From Gemmatimonadota bacterium (lineage in GTDB: Bacteria; Gemmatimonadota; Gemmatimonadetes; Gemmatimonadales; GWC2-71-9): a DNA stretch of 49,256 nucleotides. The stretch spans positions 2,112,345 through 2,161,600 of the forward strand of contig CP070666.1 of the NCBI GenBank assembly GCA_020351775.1. Reading direction: 5' to 3'. The number at the start of each line of letters is the position of its first letter. The first letter of the stretch is position 1. Positions 42,837-49,256 of the stretch are shown here, one piece after another. The translations under genes and the position numbers were made by a program. The notes beneath the pieces are model-generated. The model did not search any database. It saw nothing but the letters and a program-made list of their open reading frames with translations, and was not told the origin of the DNA.

Positions 42837-44056
42837 TAGGCGACGTTCCTCCCCCTCCAGCGGACCAGCCATTCACGAACTTCTTCAGCGGAAGTCAGAT
42901 CATCCGAGGACCAAGTCGAGAGAAATTCCTTCGCCTTCGACCAGGCGGGAATGGGCACGGGTAGAAGCCAACGGTTGTTCCGCGAGTTCGAGTTGGGCAA
43001 GAACATCTTCTCCGTCATGTGGTTACTCTCAGAGTTGTCCACCTCAATAGAGTAGCGATATAGACTCCAAAGAAAAACCGCCGAACAAACGAAAGAGATA
43101 CCGTCACCCAACTCCAAGAAAACCCTGTTCGAGTCCGGACAAGGCGCGAACAGAAAAGGCTTCAGTAAACACTCCACCGTGTCAACATACCGCACCACAT
43201 CCCGTTGCTGAACCACACGCCCACCCGAATCACCCCGCAACCTCAGCTCATTGAGGAACCCCAAGATGTGCGGATTCCTGCTGCCAAAAAACATCACCGA
43301 CCCATCGCCACCGAAAAACCCCTTCCTGTCGAGATCCTTGACCAGGGTGCCATACAGACCAACATCCAAAACCAGCGACCGCGGCAGACATTCCAACGCG
43401 CCCGGCTTCACCATGCCCTCGGACTCCTCCGAAAATACCAGGGGATACCCCCCCGACTCCTTCAACGGACGCGTGTACACCAGGAAATCCAGAGGTATCT
43501 CGAAAATCCGTGGCCGCAACGCCTGAAGCGACGGCCAAAACACCAGTGCGTCACGAAGAAACAGCCGAATCCTGCTGCGATTGGAAACCCTGCTCATCGT
43601 AAGGGCCGCCGCCGCCTGCTCATGCAGCACCGGAAAGAGATAGGACGTGTGGGCCGCATACCGCCGCGCCGTCTCGAGAAGAAACTCCCTGGCAGAAAGC
43701 TCCACCAGCCCCCGATCCTGAAGCCGCGCAAACAGAGCCGTGATGACAACGTATCCCTCTGCATCATCCTCTTGGAGAAGATTGCGATACAGCCCGCCCA
43801 GCAGAGCAGCAGGGCTCAGTTGGTCCGAACTCAGGTTCAGTTCCTCGAGGCAGAGATCTACCACGCCCTCAAGATCCGGCATCCCCAAGCACCGGTGAAA
43901 ACACGACACCAACCTGGGAAGAGCCGAGTCGAGAGCCTCAATCCGGGAGCGATAGGGTGCCACCGATGCAGGATCAACCGAGGGCACTCGGTAGGCTGGA
44001 GGGATCCGGTCACCAGACAGGCCCTCGATAGTGCGCATGAAGCTGAGATCAATCAT
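42836..44056 (-). CDS. Unrecognised protein heading the TrpA-like/TrpF-like operon
   Basis: A 406-residue protein of no family I recognise. ATG 44056 has GGTGAG nine bases upstream; the frame stays open to an ATG at 44194, but those 46 residues look non-coding. The N-terminal 200 residues are helical and leucine-rich (ALDSALPRLVSCFHRCLGM, LLETARRYAAHTSYLFPVLHEQAAAAL). The middle is alpha/beta with a Gly-turn segment LVLDVGLYGTLVKDL and FFGSRNPHILGFLNEL. The C-terminus is Trp/Ser rich. No transmembrane helix or signal is clear. Codons strongly favour T and G, unlike the C-rich neighbouring TrpA-like gene. Stop and next start overlap (TAGTG), so the products are coupled. A helical ligand or carrier protein, or an enzyme of unknown type, is possible. 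Confidence 0.72.
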   Translation of the reverse strand: MIDLSFMRTIEGLSGDRIPPAYRVPSVDPASVAPYRSRIEALDSALPRLVSCFHRCLGMPDLEGVVDLCLEELNLSSDQLSPAALLGGLYRNLLQEDDAEGYVVITALFARLQDRGLVELSAREFLLETARRYAAHTSYLFPVLHEQAAAALTMSRVSNRSRIRLFLRDALVFWPSLQALRPRIFEIPLDFLVYTRPLKESGGYPLVFSEESEGMVKPGALECLPRSLVLDVGLYGTLVKDLDRKGFFGGDGSVMFFGSRNPHILGFLNELRLRGDSGGRVVQQRDVVRYVDTVECLLKPFLFAPCPDSNRVFLELGDGISFVCSAVFLWSLYRYSIEVDNSESNHMTEKMFLPNSNSRNNRWLLPVPIPAWSKAKEFLSTWSSDDLTSAEEVREWLVRWRGRNVA

Positions 44057-44870
44057 TGAATACGGCTCACCAGATCGCTGGAGAAAAGGCCACTGTCCCC
44101 CGAAGAGCAGGATGCAGGCCAGAACCGGGGCCAACGAAGCCCGACTCCACGCGGAGCCGTCCTCACGGCCCTGGGTGGCAGGAAGCCGGACCACAGGCCC
44201 GCAGAAGGAGTCCTTCAGATCCGACGGATCTCATCACTGCCGATAGTCTGAGAAACCCCTACAGGCAGGGCACTCTGGCAGGGGCGGGCGCCCTTCGGGG
44301 TCGTGGGTCAGGATCTGCCGGGGTCCGCGTCCGGGCTGGCAAGTCCGATGCCTCAACGAGACGACGTCGCGCTACGCCTATCGCCCCAGGAGGCCCAAAC
44401 CGTGGCGGCTCCCCCACGCCCGTGGCGGTTCCTCAACGGGGACCAGCCCGCACGCCTACTCCTATGAACCTCGAGTCCATGGGAGACGGACGGAGAAAGT
44501 GTCCTCCGCGGAGGGCTGTCGTGGGCCCATCGTCACCCGATCCTGCTGAGGTTCTCCGGCACAAGTCCAAGTCACACCTGACGTTACAGGACGGGGGCTT
44601 GACCCGCGCGCCCCGCCGCGACGCCCGAAGTCCACCGCCACAACCACTTCGCCCCGCCACAGTGTGACCTGCATCCCCGGACGATCGCCGTTCGCGGGTG
44701 GCTGGGCGCCCGGGCAACGCCAGCCTTCGACAACTTCGCTCCAGGACCTGGACTGCTCTGATTTCGTCCGACATACTTGGGACGAGTCAACGTAAACTCC
44801 CACGCGAGCTCGACGCCTGACTGACTGTGAGCAGCCGGCTGATACAGCGGTGATCCAAAGGAGCTGAGTC
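44057..44870. other. Long intergenic region, GC-rich, no supported gene
   Basis: About 810 bp between divergent genes. It contains open frames on both strands, all with Arg/Pro/Gly-rich translations typical of GC-rich noncoding DNA, so none is called. A short direct repeat (CGTGGCGGCTCC at 44401 and CGTGGCGGTTCC at 44421) is present. Promoters for the minus-strand trio and the plus-strand LURP gene must lie here; I cannot point to them. Confidence 0.5.
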
Positions 44871-45458
44871 ATGCATGACTGCCTCAACAAGAACCTGTTC
44901 CTGGTCAAGGAACACGTTGCTGCCTTCAAGGCCGCCAATAACTACGACATTTACGATCCAGAAACCGGCAACGTGATCATGCTGTGCCGCGAACCCTCGC
45001 TGGGACCCATCACCCGGATGCTGCGTTTCACCGATTACAAGCGTCATACGCCATTCGATGTTCGCATCACAACCACCGATGGGCGGCAGCTGGTGCGCGT
45101 AACACGTGGCGTGTCTTTCCTGCGATCGCACGTAAGTGTACTGGATGAGAACAACGGTCGGATCGGGGGTTTCCGTCAGAAGCTGATGTCGATTGGTGGT
45201 GCTTTTGAAGTATTGGACAACGATGACCGGGTCGTCTGCAGTCTCGAGGGAAAGTGGACTGGCTGGGATTTCCGGTTCAAGGCGGGTGACCGTGAACTGG
45301 CCCACGTGTCGAAGAAATGGGCCGGGATGGGGAAGGAGTTCTTCACGAGTGCCGACAACTACATGCTGCAGATAACACAGGACGTACCGCCAGACAGCAA
45401 TCTGCGCCGGCTCATACTTGCAGCAGTCATGTGCATCGACATGGTGCTGAAGGAATGA
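44871..45458 (+). CDS. LURP-one-related / scramblase-like protein
   Basis: A 195-residue soluble beta-barrel-type protein of the LURP-one-related/phospholipid-scramblase superfamily. Seen: KNLFLVKEHVAAFKAANNYDIYDPETG at the start, repeated strand pairs (VRITTTDGRQLVRVTRG, VSVLDENNGRIGGFRQK, FEVLDNDDRVVCSLEG, WTGWDFRFKAGD) and a hydrophobic C-terminal helix (RLILAAVMCIDMVLKE) that lies inside the barrel in known structures. AAAGGAG precedes the ATG. Bacterial members are common but their role is unsettled; membrane association is possible. A stem-loop follows directly, so it is probably a single-gene transcript. Confidence 0.85.
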   Translation: MHDCLNKNLFLVKEHVAAFKAANNYDIYDPETGNVIMLCREPSLGPITRMLRFTDYKRHTPFDVRITTTDGRQLVRVTRGVSFLRSHVSVLDENNGRIGGFRQKLMSIGGAFEVLDNDDRVVCSLEGKWTGWDFRFKAGDRELAHVSKKWAGMGKEFFTSADNYMLQITQDVPPDSNLRRLILAAVMCIDMVLKE

Positions 45459-45460
45459 GC

Positions 45461-45497
45461 AAGGCCATCGCTCAGCCCGCAGCTGAGCAGCGGCCTT
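45461..45497. terminator. Two-part stem-loop after LURP-like gene
   Basis: AAGGCC/GGCCTT (45461-45466 with 45492-45497) and GCTCAG/CTGAGC (45470-45475 with 45483-45488) form one stem split by a symmetric 3x3 internal loop. It begins two bases after the LURP-like stop. No T-run follows. Confidence 0.5.
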
Positions 45498-45553
45498 CGC
45501 TATCAGATGATCGTCGTTAGCTGTTCGAAGTCCGAGCAGTGGGAGGACGCCAC

Positions 45554-48169
45554 ATGTCCACGATGAATCGTTCCGGGCTCCCCGTGAGCCGTTGGCTGCC
45601 CACTGTCTCCCTGGTGTTGCTCGCCGCTGGCCCCGCCGCCGCGCAGCAGCCGACGCTGGCTGGAACCATCATCGATTCCCTCACGGGCCGGGCTCTGGAC
45701 GGGGCCCGCGTGGAGCTGCGCCGGGACACGGCCGTGATCGCGAGCGCGGTTAGCGACGCCCGTGGCAGCTTTTCGCTCGAGGCCCCTGCTGGATCGTACC
45801 GCCTCGTCGTAGCCCGCCTGGACTACCGTCCGCACATCGTCGACCCCCTCCGGTTACCGCCAGACGGAACGAGCCTGACAATCGTGCTGTCACGGCGGGC
45901 ATTCATGTTCAACCCGATTCTCGTGACCGCGTCCCGCGCCGCGGAGGAGAAGGCGCTCGATGCGCCGGCGTCGGTGAGTGTGATCAACACGCAAGAGGTC
46001 GAGGAGCGTCCCGCGCTCACGCCGGTAGACTACGCATACGCGACGACCGGAATGCAGGTCGCCACCACGGGCCTCACCCAACACGAGATGGTGGCACGCG
46101 GGTTCGGCAACGCCGCCTCAGGCGCCCTTCTCGTGCTGAGCGACCAACGCTACGCGCAGGTGCCGTCGCTCAGGATCAACGTGTACAACTTCATCCCGGT
46201 CACTGACCAGGATGTCGACCGCATCGAGATCGTGCGCGGCCCGGGGTCGGCCCTCTATGGACCCAACTCGGCGGACGGCGTGTTCCACATCATTTCGCGG
46301 GCTCCGTTCGACTATACGGGTACGGCCATCACAGTGAGCGGGGGGCAGCGCGAGCTGCTGCACGCGCAGCTGCGTCACGCGAGTGCGTTCGGCGAGAGGT
46401 TTGCTTTCAAGGTGTCGGGTCAGTACATGCGCGGACGCGACTGGCCATACGACGACCCAGCAGAGACCGTCCAGCGAGACAGCACCATCGAGCGCGTGAG
46501 TGGTGATGTCCGACTCGATTGGCGTCCCAGTGCCAACGCCTCGGTCACTGCCTCGGTTGGGGTCAATCAGGCACTGTCCAGCGTCGAGTTGACGCCGCTC
46601 GGCGCGGCCCAGGCACGAGATTGGCGCTCGTCCTACGCGCAAGCAAAGGTTCGGCTCGGCCGATTCTCAGGCCAGGCGTTCGTCAACGTGAGCGACGCCG
46701 GAGGGACCCAATTGCTCCGCAGCGGTGACGACATCGTGGACCGGTCGCAGCTGTGGGTGGCACAACTGCAGCACGGCGCGCTCGTGGGATCGCGCGTGAA
46801 CCTGACCTACGGTATCGATCTCCAGCGCACCGTGCCGCGCACGGATGGCACGGTCACCGGCCGCAACGAGTATGACGACGCGATCGATGAGGCCGGCGCT
46901 TACGTGCACGCGGAAGCGGACCTGTCGCGCGTCGCGCGCCTGGTGGTGGCGCTCCGGGGCGACTATCACAGCCGGCTCAAGGACCCCATCCTGTCGCCCC
47001 GGGCCGCCCTGGTGCTGCGGCCGGCGCTCGACCAGTCGCTCCGTATCACCTACAACCGCGCTTTCAGCACGCCGACCACTAACCAGCTGTTCCTCGACAT
47101 TGTGGGCGGCGCGCTGCCTACGCCCGTTCCGACCTTCATCAGGCTTGTGGGCGTGCCAAAGACGGGCTTCACGTTTCGGCGCGACTGCGACGGCGGCCTC
47201 TGCATGCGCTCGCCGTACACGCCGCCCGACCTGGGTGGCGGCCAGGCATACCTCCCGCTCGACGTCACCCTCCTCTGGCCCACGGTCGTGCAAATCGCGG
47301 CGCTCCGGGGCATCGACCTGTCGCCGATTCCGCCACCCACAGCCAGCGACGTCGGCACGGTGCTGGGGCAGCTCAATCTCGGGACCGGCAGCTTCGATCC
47401 GGTGACAGGAGCGAGCGATCTACCACCCCTCAAAGCGCCGATCCACAACTCGATCGAGCTGGGCTACCGCGGCGTGCTGTGGGACCGGCTGTCGGTCGGG
47501 CTAGACGTCTACCGAGGGTGGAGGACCGATTTCGTGGGATCCGAGCAGGTGGAAACACCGAGCGCCTTCTTCGATGAAGACGATCTCAGATCCTATCTCA
47601 TTGACGTCGGCGTGCCGGCCGCCTCAGCCGACTCCCTGGCTGGTGAAATCGCATCGATCCCGGCTGCCACGGTGACACCGCAGGAAGCCCGCGATCCGTG
47701 GGACATCCTGATCACGTACCGGAACTTCGGCAACGTCGGGTACTGGGGCGGCGATATCGAGCTGGGGGCAGTTGTGACGCCGTGGCTCGCCCTGCGCGGC
47801 ACGTACTCCTGGGTGAGCAAGGACCAGTTCGAGGCAGTGGACGCGGCTGGCCGACCCGATACGATCCCCCTCAATGCCTCAGCAAACCGAGCGGCGTTCA
47901 GCATCGTTGCGCGGCACGACGGGATCGGCCTCAACGCGGAGGTGCGCGGGCGGTGGGTCGATGCGTTTCCGGTCAGCTCGGGTGTGTACGTGGGGACCGT
48001 GGACGCCTACACGGTGCTCGATGCGCTTGCCGGCTACCGTCTGCCGTTTGCGCGCCGCGTGACGGTGACGCTGAGCGCCCTCAACCTGCTCGACAGCAAC
48101 CACGTCGAGTTCGTGGGAGCGCCACCGATCGGGCGGCTCGTGATGGGGAGCGTCAGGGCGGAATTCTAG
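45554..48169 (+). CDS. TonB-dependent outer-membrane receptor
   Basis: An 871-residue TonB-dependent receptor. ATG 45554 is preferred since GGGAGG lies seven bases before it and the product then has a signal peptide ending GPAAAQQ. Domains: CarboxypepD_reg-like strand domain (about 30-115, GTIIDSLTGRALDGARVELRR), plug (about 125-245) with QDVDRIEIVRGPGSALYGPNSADGVFHII, then a 22-strand-type barrel. No clear C-terminal TonB-box is seen; the start ILVTAS after the carboxypeptidase-like domain serves that role in relatives. A loop CDGGLC in the barrel could be disulfide-bonded. Substrate unknown: siderophores, B12, glycans or peptides all use this fold. Neighbours do not settle it. Confidence 0.92.
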   Translation: MSTMNRSGLPVSRWLPTVSLVLLAAGPAAAQQPTLAGTIIDSLTGRALDGARVELRRDTAVIASAVSDARGSFSLEAPAGSYRLVVARLDYRPHIVDPLRLPPDGTSLTIVLSRRAFMFNPILVTASRAAEEKALDAPASVSVINTQEVEERPALTPVDYAYATTGMQVATTGLTQHEMVARGFGNAASGALLVLSDQRYAQVPSLRINVYNFIPVTDQDVDRIEIVRGPGSALYGPNSADGVFHIISRAPFDYTGTAITVSGGQRELLHAQLRHASAFGERFAFKVSGQYMRGRDWPYDDPAETVQRDSTIERVSGDVRLDWRPSANASVTASVGVNQALSSVELTPLGAAQARDWRSSYAQAKVRLGRFSGQAFVNVSDAGGTQLLRSGDDIVDRSQLWVAQLQHGALVGSRVNLTYGIDLQRTVPRTDGTVTGRNEYDDAIDEAGAYVHAEADLSRVARLVVALRGDYHSRLKDPILSPRAALVLRPALDQSLRITYNRAFSTPTTNQLFLDIVGGALPTPVPTFIRLVGVPKTGFTFRRDCDGGLCMRSPYTPPDLGGGQAYLPLDVTLLWPTVVQIAALRGIDLSPIPPPTASDVGTVLGQLNLGTGSFDPVTGASDLPPLKAPIHNSIELGYRGVLWDRLSVGLDVYRGWRTDFVGSEQVETPSAFFDEDDLRSYLIDVGVPAASADSLAGEIASIPAATVTPQEARDPWDILITYRNFGNVGYWGGDIELGAVVTPWLALRGTYSWVSKDQFEAVDAAGRPDTIPLNASANRAAFSIVARHDGIGLNAEVRGRWVDAFPVSSGVYVGTVDAYTVLDALAGYRLPFARRVTVTLSALNLLDSNHVEFVGAPPIGRLVMGSVRAEF

Positions 48170-48228
48170 AGACTCCTTTACCGTGGCGGGGAGCGCTGCT
48201 GACGGAAGGGGAAGGAGATAGTGAAAGA

Positions 48229-48254
48229 CGGTAGGGTCAATCTAGACCCCACCG
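48229..48254. terminator. Hairpin between convergent receptor and pntB genes
   Basis: Ten-bp stem with one A/C mismatch (48229-48238 with 48245-48254) and an AATCTA loop, between two convergent stop codons (48169 plus and 48285 minus). It can serve both genes. Confidence 0.55.
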
Positions 48255-48284
48255 CCTCTACATTCCTGCCGGTGCTGCTGCCTA

Positions 48285-49256
48285 CTACAGATCCTTGATC
48301 TCCGTTATCAGTTTCTTGACCGAATCCTTCGCATCGCCAAACAGCATCGAAGTGGACGGTGCGTAGAACAGCTCGTTTTCGACCCCGGCGAATCCCGGCC
48401 TCATGCTCCGCTTCAAGACAATGCACGCATGCGACTTGTCGACGTCGAGAATCGGCATGCCGTACAGTGGGCTGCTTTCATTGCTCCGGGCCGCCGGATT
48501 GACGACGTCGTTGGCACCGATCACGAGCGACACGTCGGTCTGATCGAACTCCGGATTGATGTCGTCCATATCGTACAGCTCGTCATAAGGCACGTTCGCC
48601 TCAGCGAGCAGTACGTTCATGTGTCCCGGCATCCGGCCGGCGACCGGGTGGATCGCGTACTTGACCGTCACCCCTTTCTTCTCCAGCAACTCGGCCATCT
48701 CGCGCACCTCATGCTGGGCCTGCGCCACCGCCAGGCCGTAACCGGGCACGATCACGACCTGTTTGCCGTAGGCCATCAGCATGGCTGCATCGTCAGCAGT
48801 GATCTGCTTGATCGGCTGGTCGATTGCCTGCCCGGCCACAATCACCGAAGTACCGGTCTCTGCCCCCGCTCCGAAGGCACCGAACAGAACATTGGCCAGA
48901 GAGCGGTTCATCGCCTTGCACATGATCGCGGTCAGGATGACACCCGAGGCACCGACCAGAGCACCGCTGATGATCAGACCGTGGTTGCTGATCACGAATC
49001 CGGTCATCGATGCAGCCAAACCGGAGTACGAGTTCAACAGAGCGATCACGACCGGCATGTCGGCACCGCCGATGGGAATGACCGAAAGCACGCCGAGTAG
49101 CAAAGCCAAGCCCGTCAGGACCAGCAGCATCTGCGTGTTGGGGAACTGGACCGCCAAGAACACGACGAGCGTCACCACCGCGAGGAATATCAGTGCGTTC
49201 AACGTCTTCTGCAGCGGGTAAGTGACTGCAGTGCCTGTGACGAGCTCCTGTAGCTT
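48285..49256 (-). CDS. pntB: NAD(P) transhydrogenase beta subunit (5' end missing)
   Basis: The frame remains open to the window end, so the N-terminus is outside; 323 codons are visible. Proton-translocating transhydrogenase couples hydride transfer from NADH to NADP+ with proton movement across the inner membrane. Visible are several transmembrane helices (LIFLAVVTLVVFLAVQF, MLLVLTGLALLLGVLSV and two more), then the soluble NADP-binding domain III with VPGYGLAVAQAQHEV, HPVAGRMPGHMNVLLAEA, GANDVVNPAA, YGMPILDVD and the ending FYAPSTSMLFGDAKDSV. The alpha subunit gene is probably beyond the window. Confidence 0.95.
   Translation of the reverse strand, partial: KLQELVTGTAVTYPLQKTLNALIFLAVVTLVVFLAVQFPNTQMLLVLTGLALLLGVLSVIPIGGADMPVVIALLNSYSGLAASMTGFVISNHGLIISGALVGASGVILTAIMCKAMNRSLANVLFGAFGAGAETGTSVIVAGQAIDQPIKQITADDAAMLMAYGKQVVIVPGYGLAVAQAQHEVREMAELLEKKGVTVKYAIHPVAGRMPGHMNVLLAEANVPYDELYDMDDINPEFDQTDVSLVIGANDVVNPAARSNESSPLYGMPILDVDKSHACIVLKRSMRPGFAGVENELFYAPSTSMLFGDAKDSVKKLITEIKDL

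Noticed and set aside
43205..44059. Long plus-strand open frame (284 codons) antisense to the unknown gene
   Set aside because: Translation is very rich in Arg, Pro, Gln and Lys with no domain. It arises from the T/G-rich codons on the opposite strand.
44056..44667. Plus-strand open frame of 203 codons in the 44 kb gap
   Set aside because: Arg/Pro/Ser/Gly-rich low-complexity translation, no ribosome site, no domain.
1..49256. CRISPR arrays, insertion sequences, tRNA or rRNA genes
   Set aside because: No regularly spaced repeats, transposase-like proteins, terminal inverted repeats with target duplications, or tRNA/rRNA patterns were seen on reading both strands.

Overview
The window looks like a GC-rich, Gram-negative, aerobic heterotroph. 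Outer-membrane, lipoprotein, Tat and TonB systems are present, together with SURF1, aconitase and transhydrogenase. A DUF5916 protein with a C-terminal barrel, PD40 and PPC propeller proteins, Tat-exported aldo/keto reductases and a one-loop dockerin-like tail (GNRNGxFDVGD) suggest Gemmatimonadota. That assignment is inference from gene content, because no rRNA or universal marker is present. I see no tRNA, rRNA, CRISPR array, insertion sequence or phage gene.

Layout. 1-2.0 kb: the end of a PD40 propeller protein and a lipoprotein. 2.0-5.5 kb: a cystathionine gamma-synthase-family enzyme, thioredoxin 2 and a Tat-exported class V aminotransferase, separated by two strong hairpins. 5.6-9.0 kb (minus): tkt-rpiA-SURF1, each junction overlapping by 4 nt. 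9.2-13.6 kb: acnA, a patatin-like lipase and arfB. 13.6-16.7 kb: a tight three-gene operon of a DUF457-like membrane hydrolase, a GMC oxidoreductase with a five-cysteine cluster, and a Gfo/Idh/MocA oxidoreductase. 17.0-19.7 kb: a large secreted PPC/propeller/dockerin-like protein overlapping a small lipoprotein gene. 19.9-21.9 kb (minus): a corrinoid protein and a UroD/MtaA-type methyltransferase homolog. 22.4-31.9 kb: DUF5916 protein, SDR, Tat aldo/keto reductase, an ECF sigma / membrane protein / double-PDZ operon, an NTF2-like lipoprotein and a second aldo/keto reductase. 32.1-41.2 kb: beta-glucoside utilisation, with two GH3 enzymes, a GH94 cellobiose-phosphorylase-type enzyme and a GPH-type sugar symporter. 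41.4-44.1 kb (minus): three tightly coupled genes, an unrecognised protein, a divergent TrpA homolog and a divergent TrpF homolog. 44.9-49.3 kb: LURP-one/scramblase-like protein, TonB-dependent receptor, and pntB cut by the window end.

How it fits together. The clearest functional unit is the sugar locus: exported GH3 enzymes would cut beta-glucosides outside the cytoplasm, the GPH carrier would import short products, and GH94 would phosphorolyse them inside. The strongest candidate for something undescribed is the 41.4-44.1 kb trio. Its TrpA-like and TrpF-like proteins keep the barrel and some catalytic residues but change substrate-binding loops. They sit without trpB, trpC or trpD, behind a gene of unknown family with visibly different codon use. 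Other points worth following are the UroD/MtaA homolog lacking the usual zinc ligands, the dockerin-like protein/lipoprotein pair, and a perfect 12-bp inverted repeat enclosing two smaller hairpins just upstream of the GH94 gene. All functions are assigned by reading the translated sequence; no database search was run.
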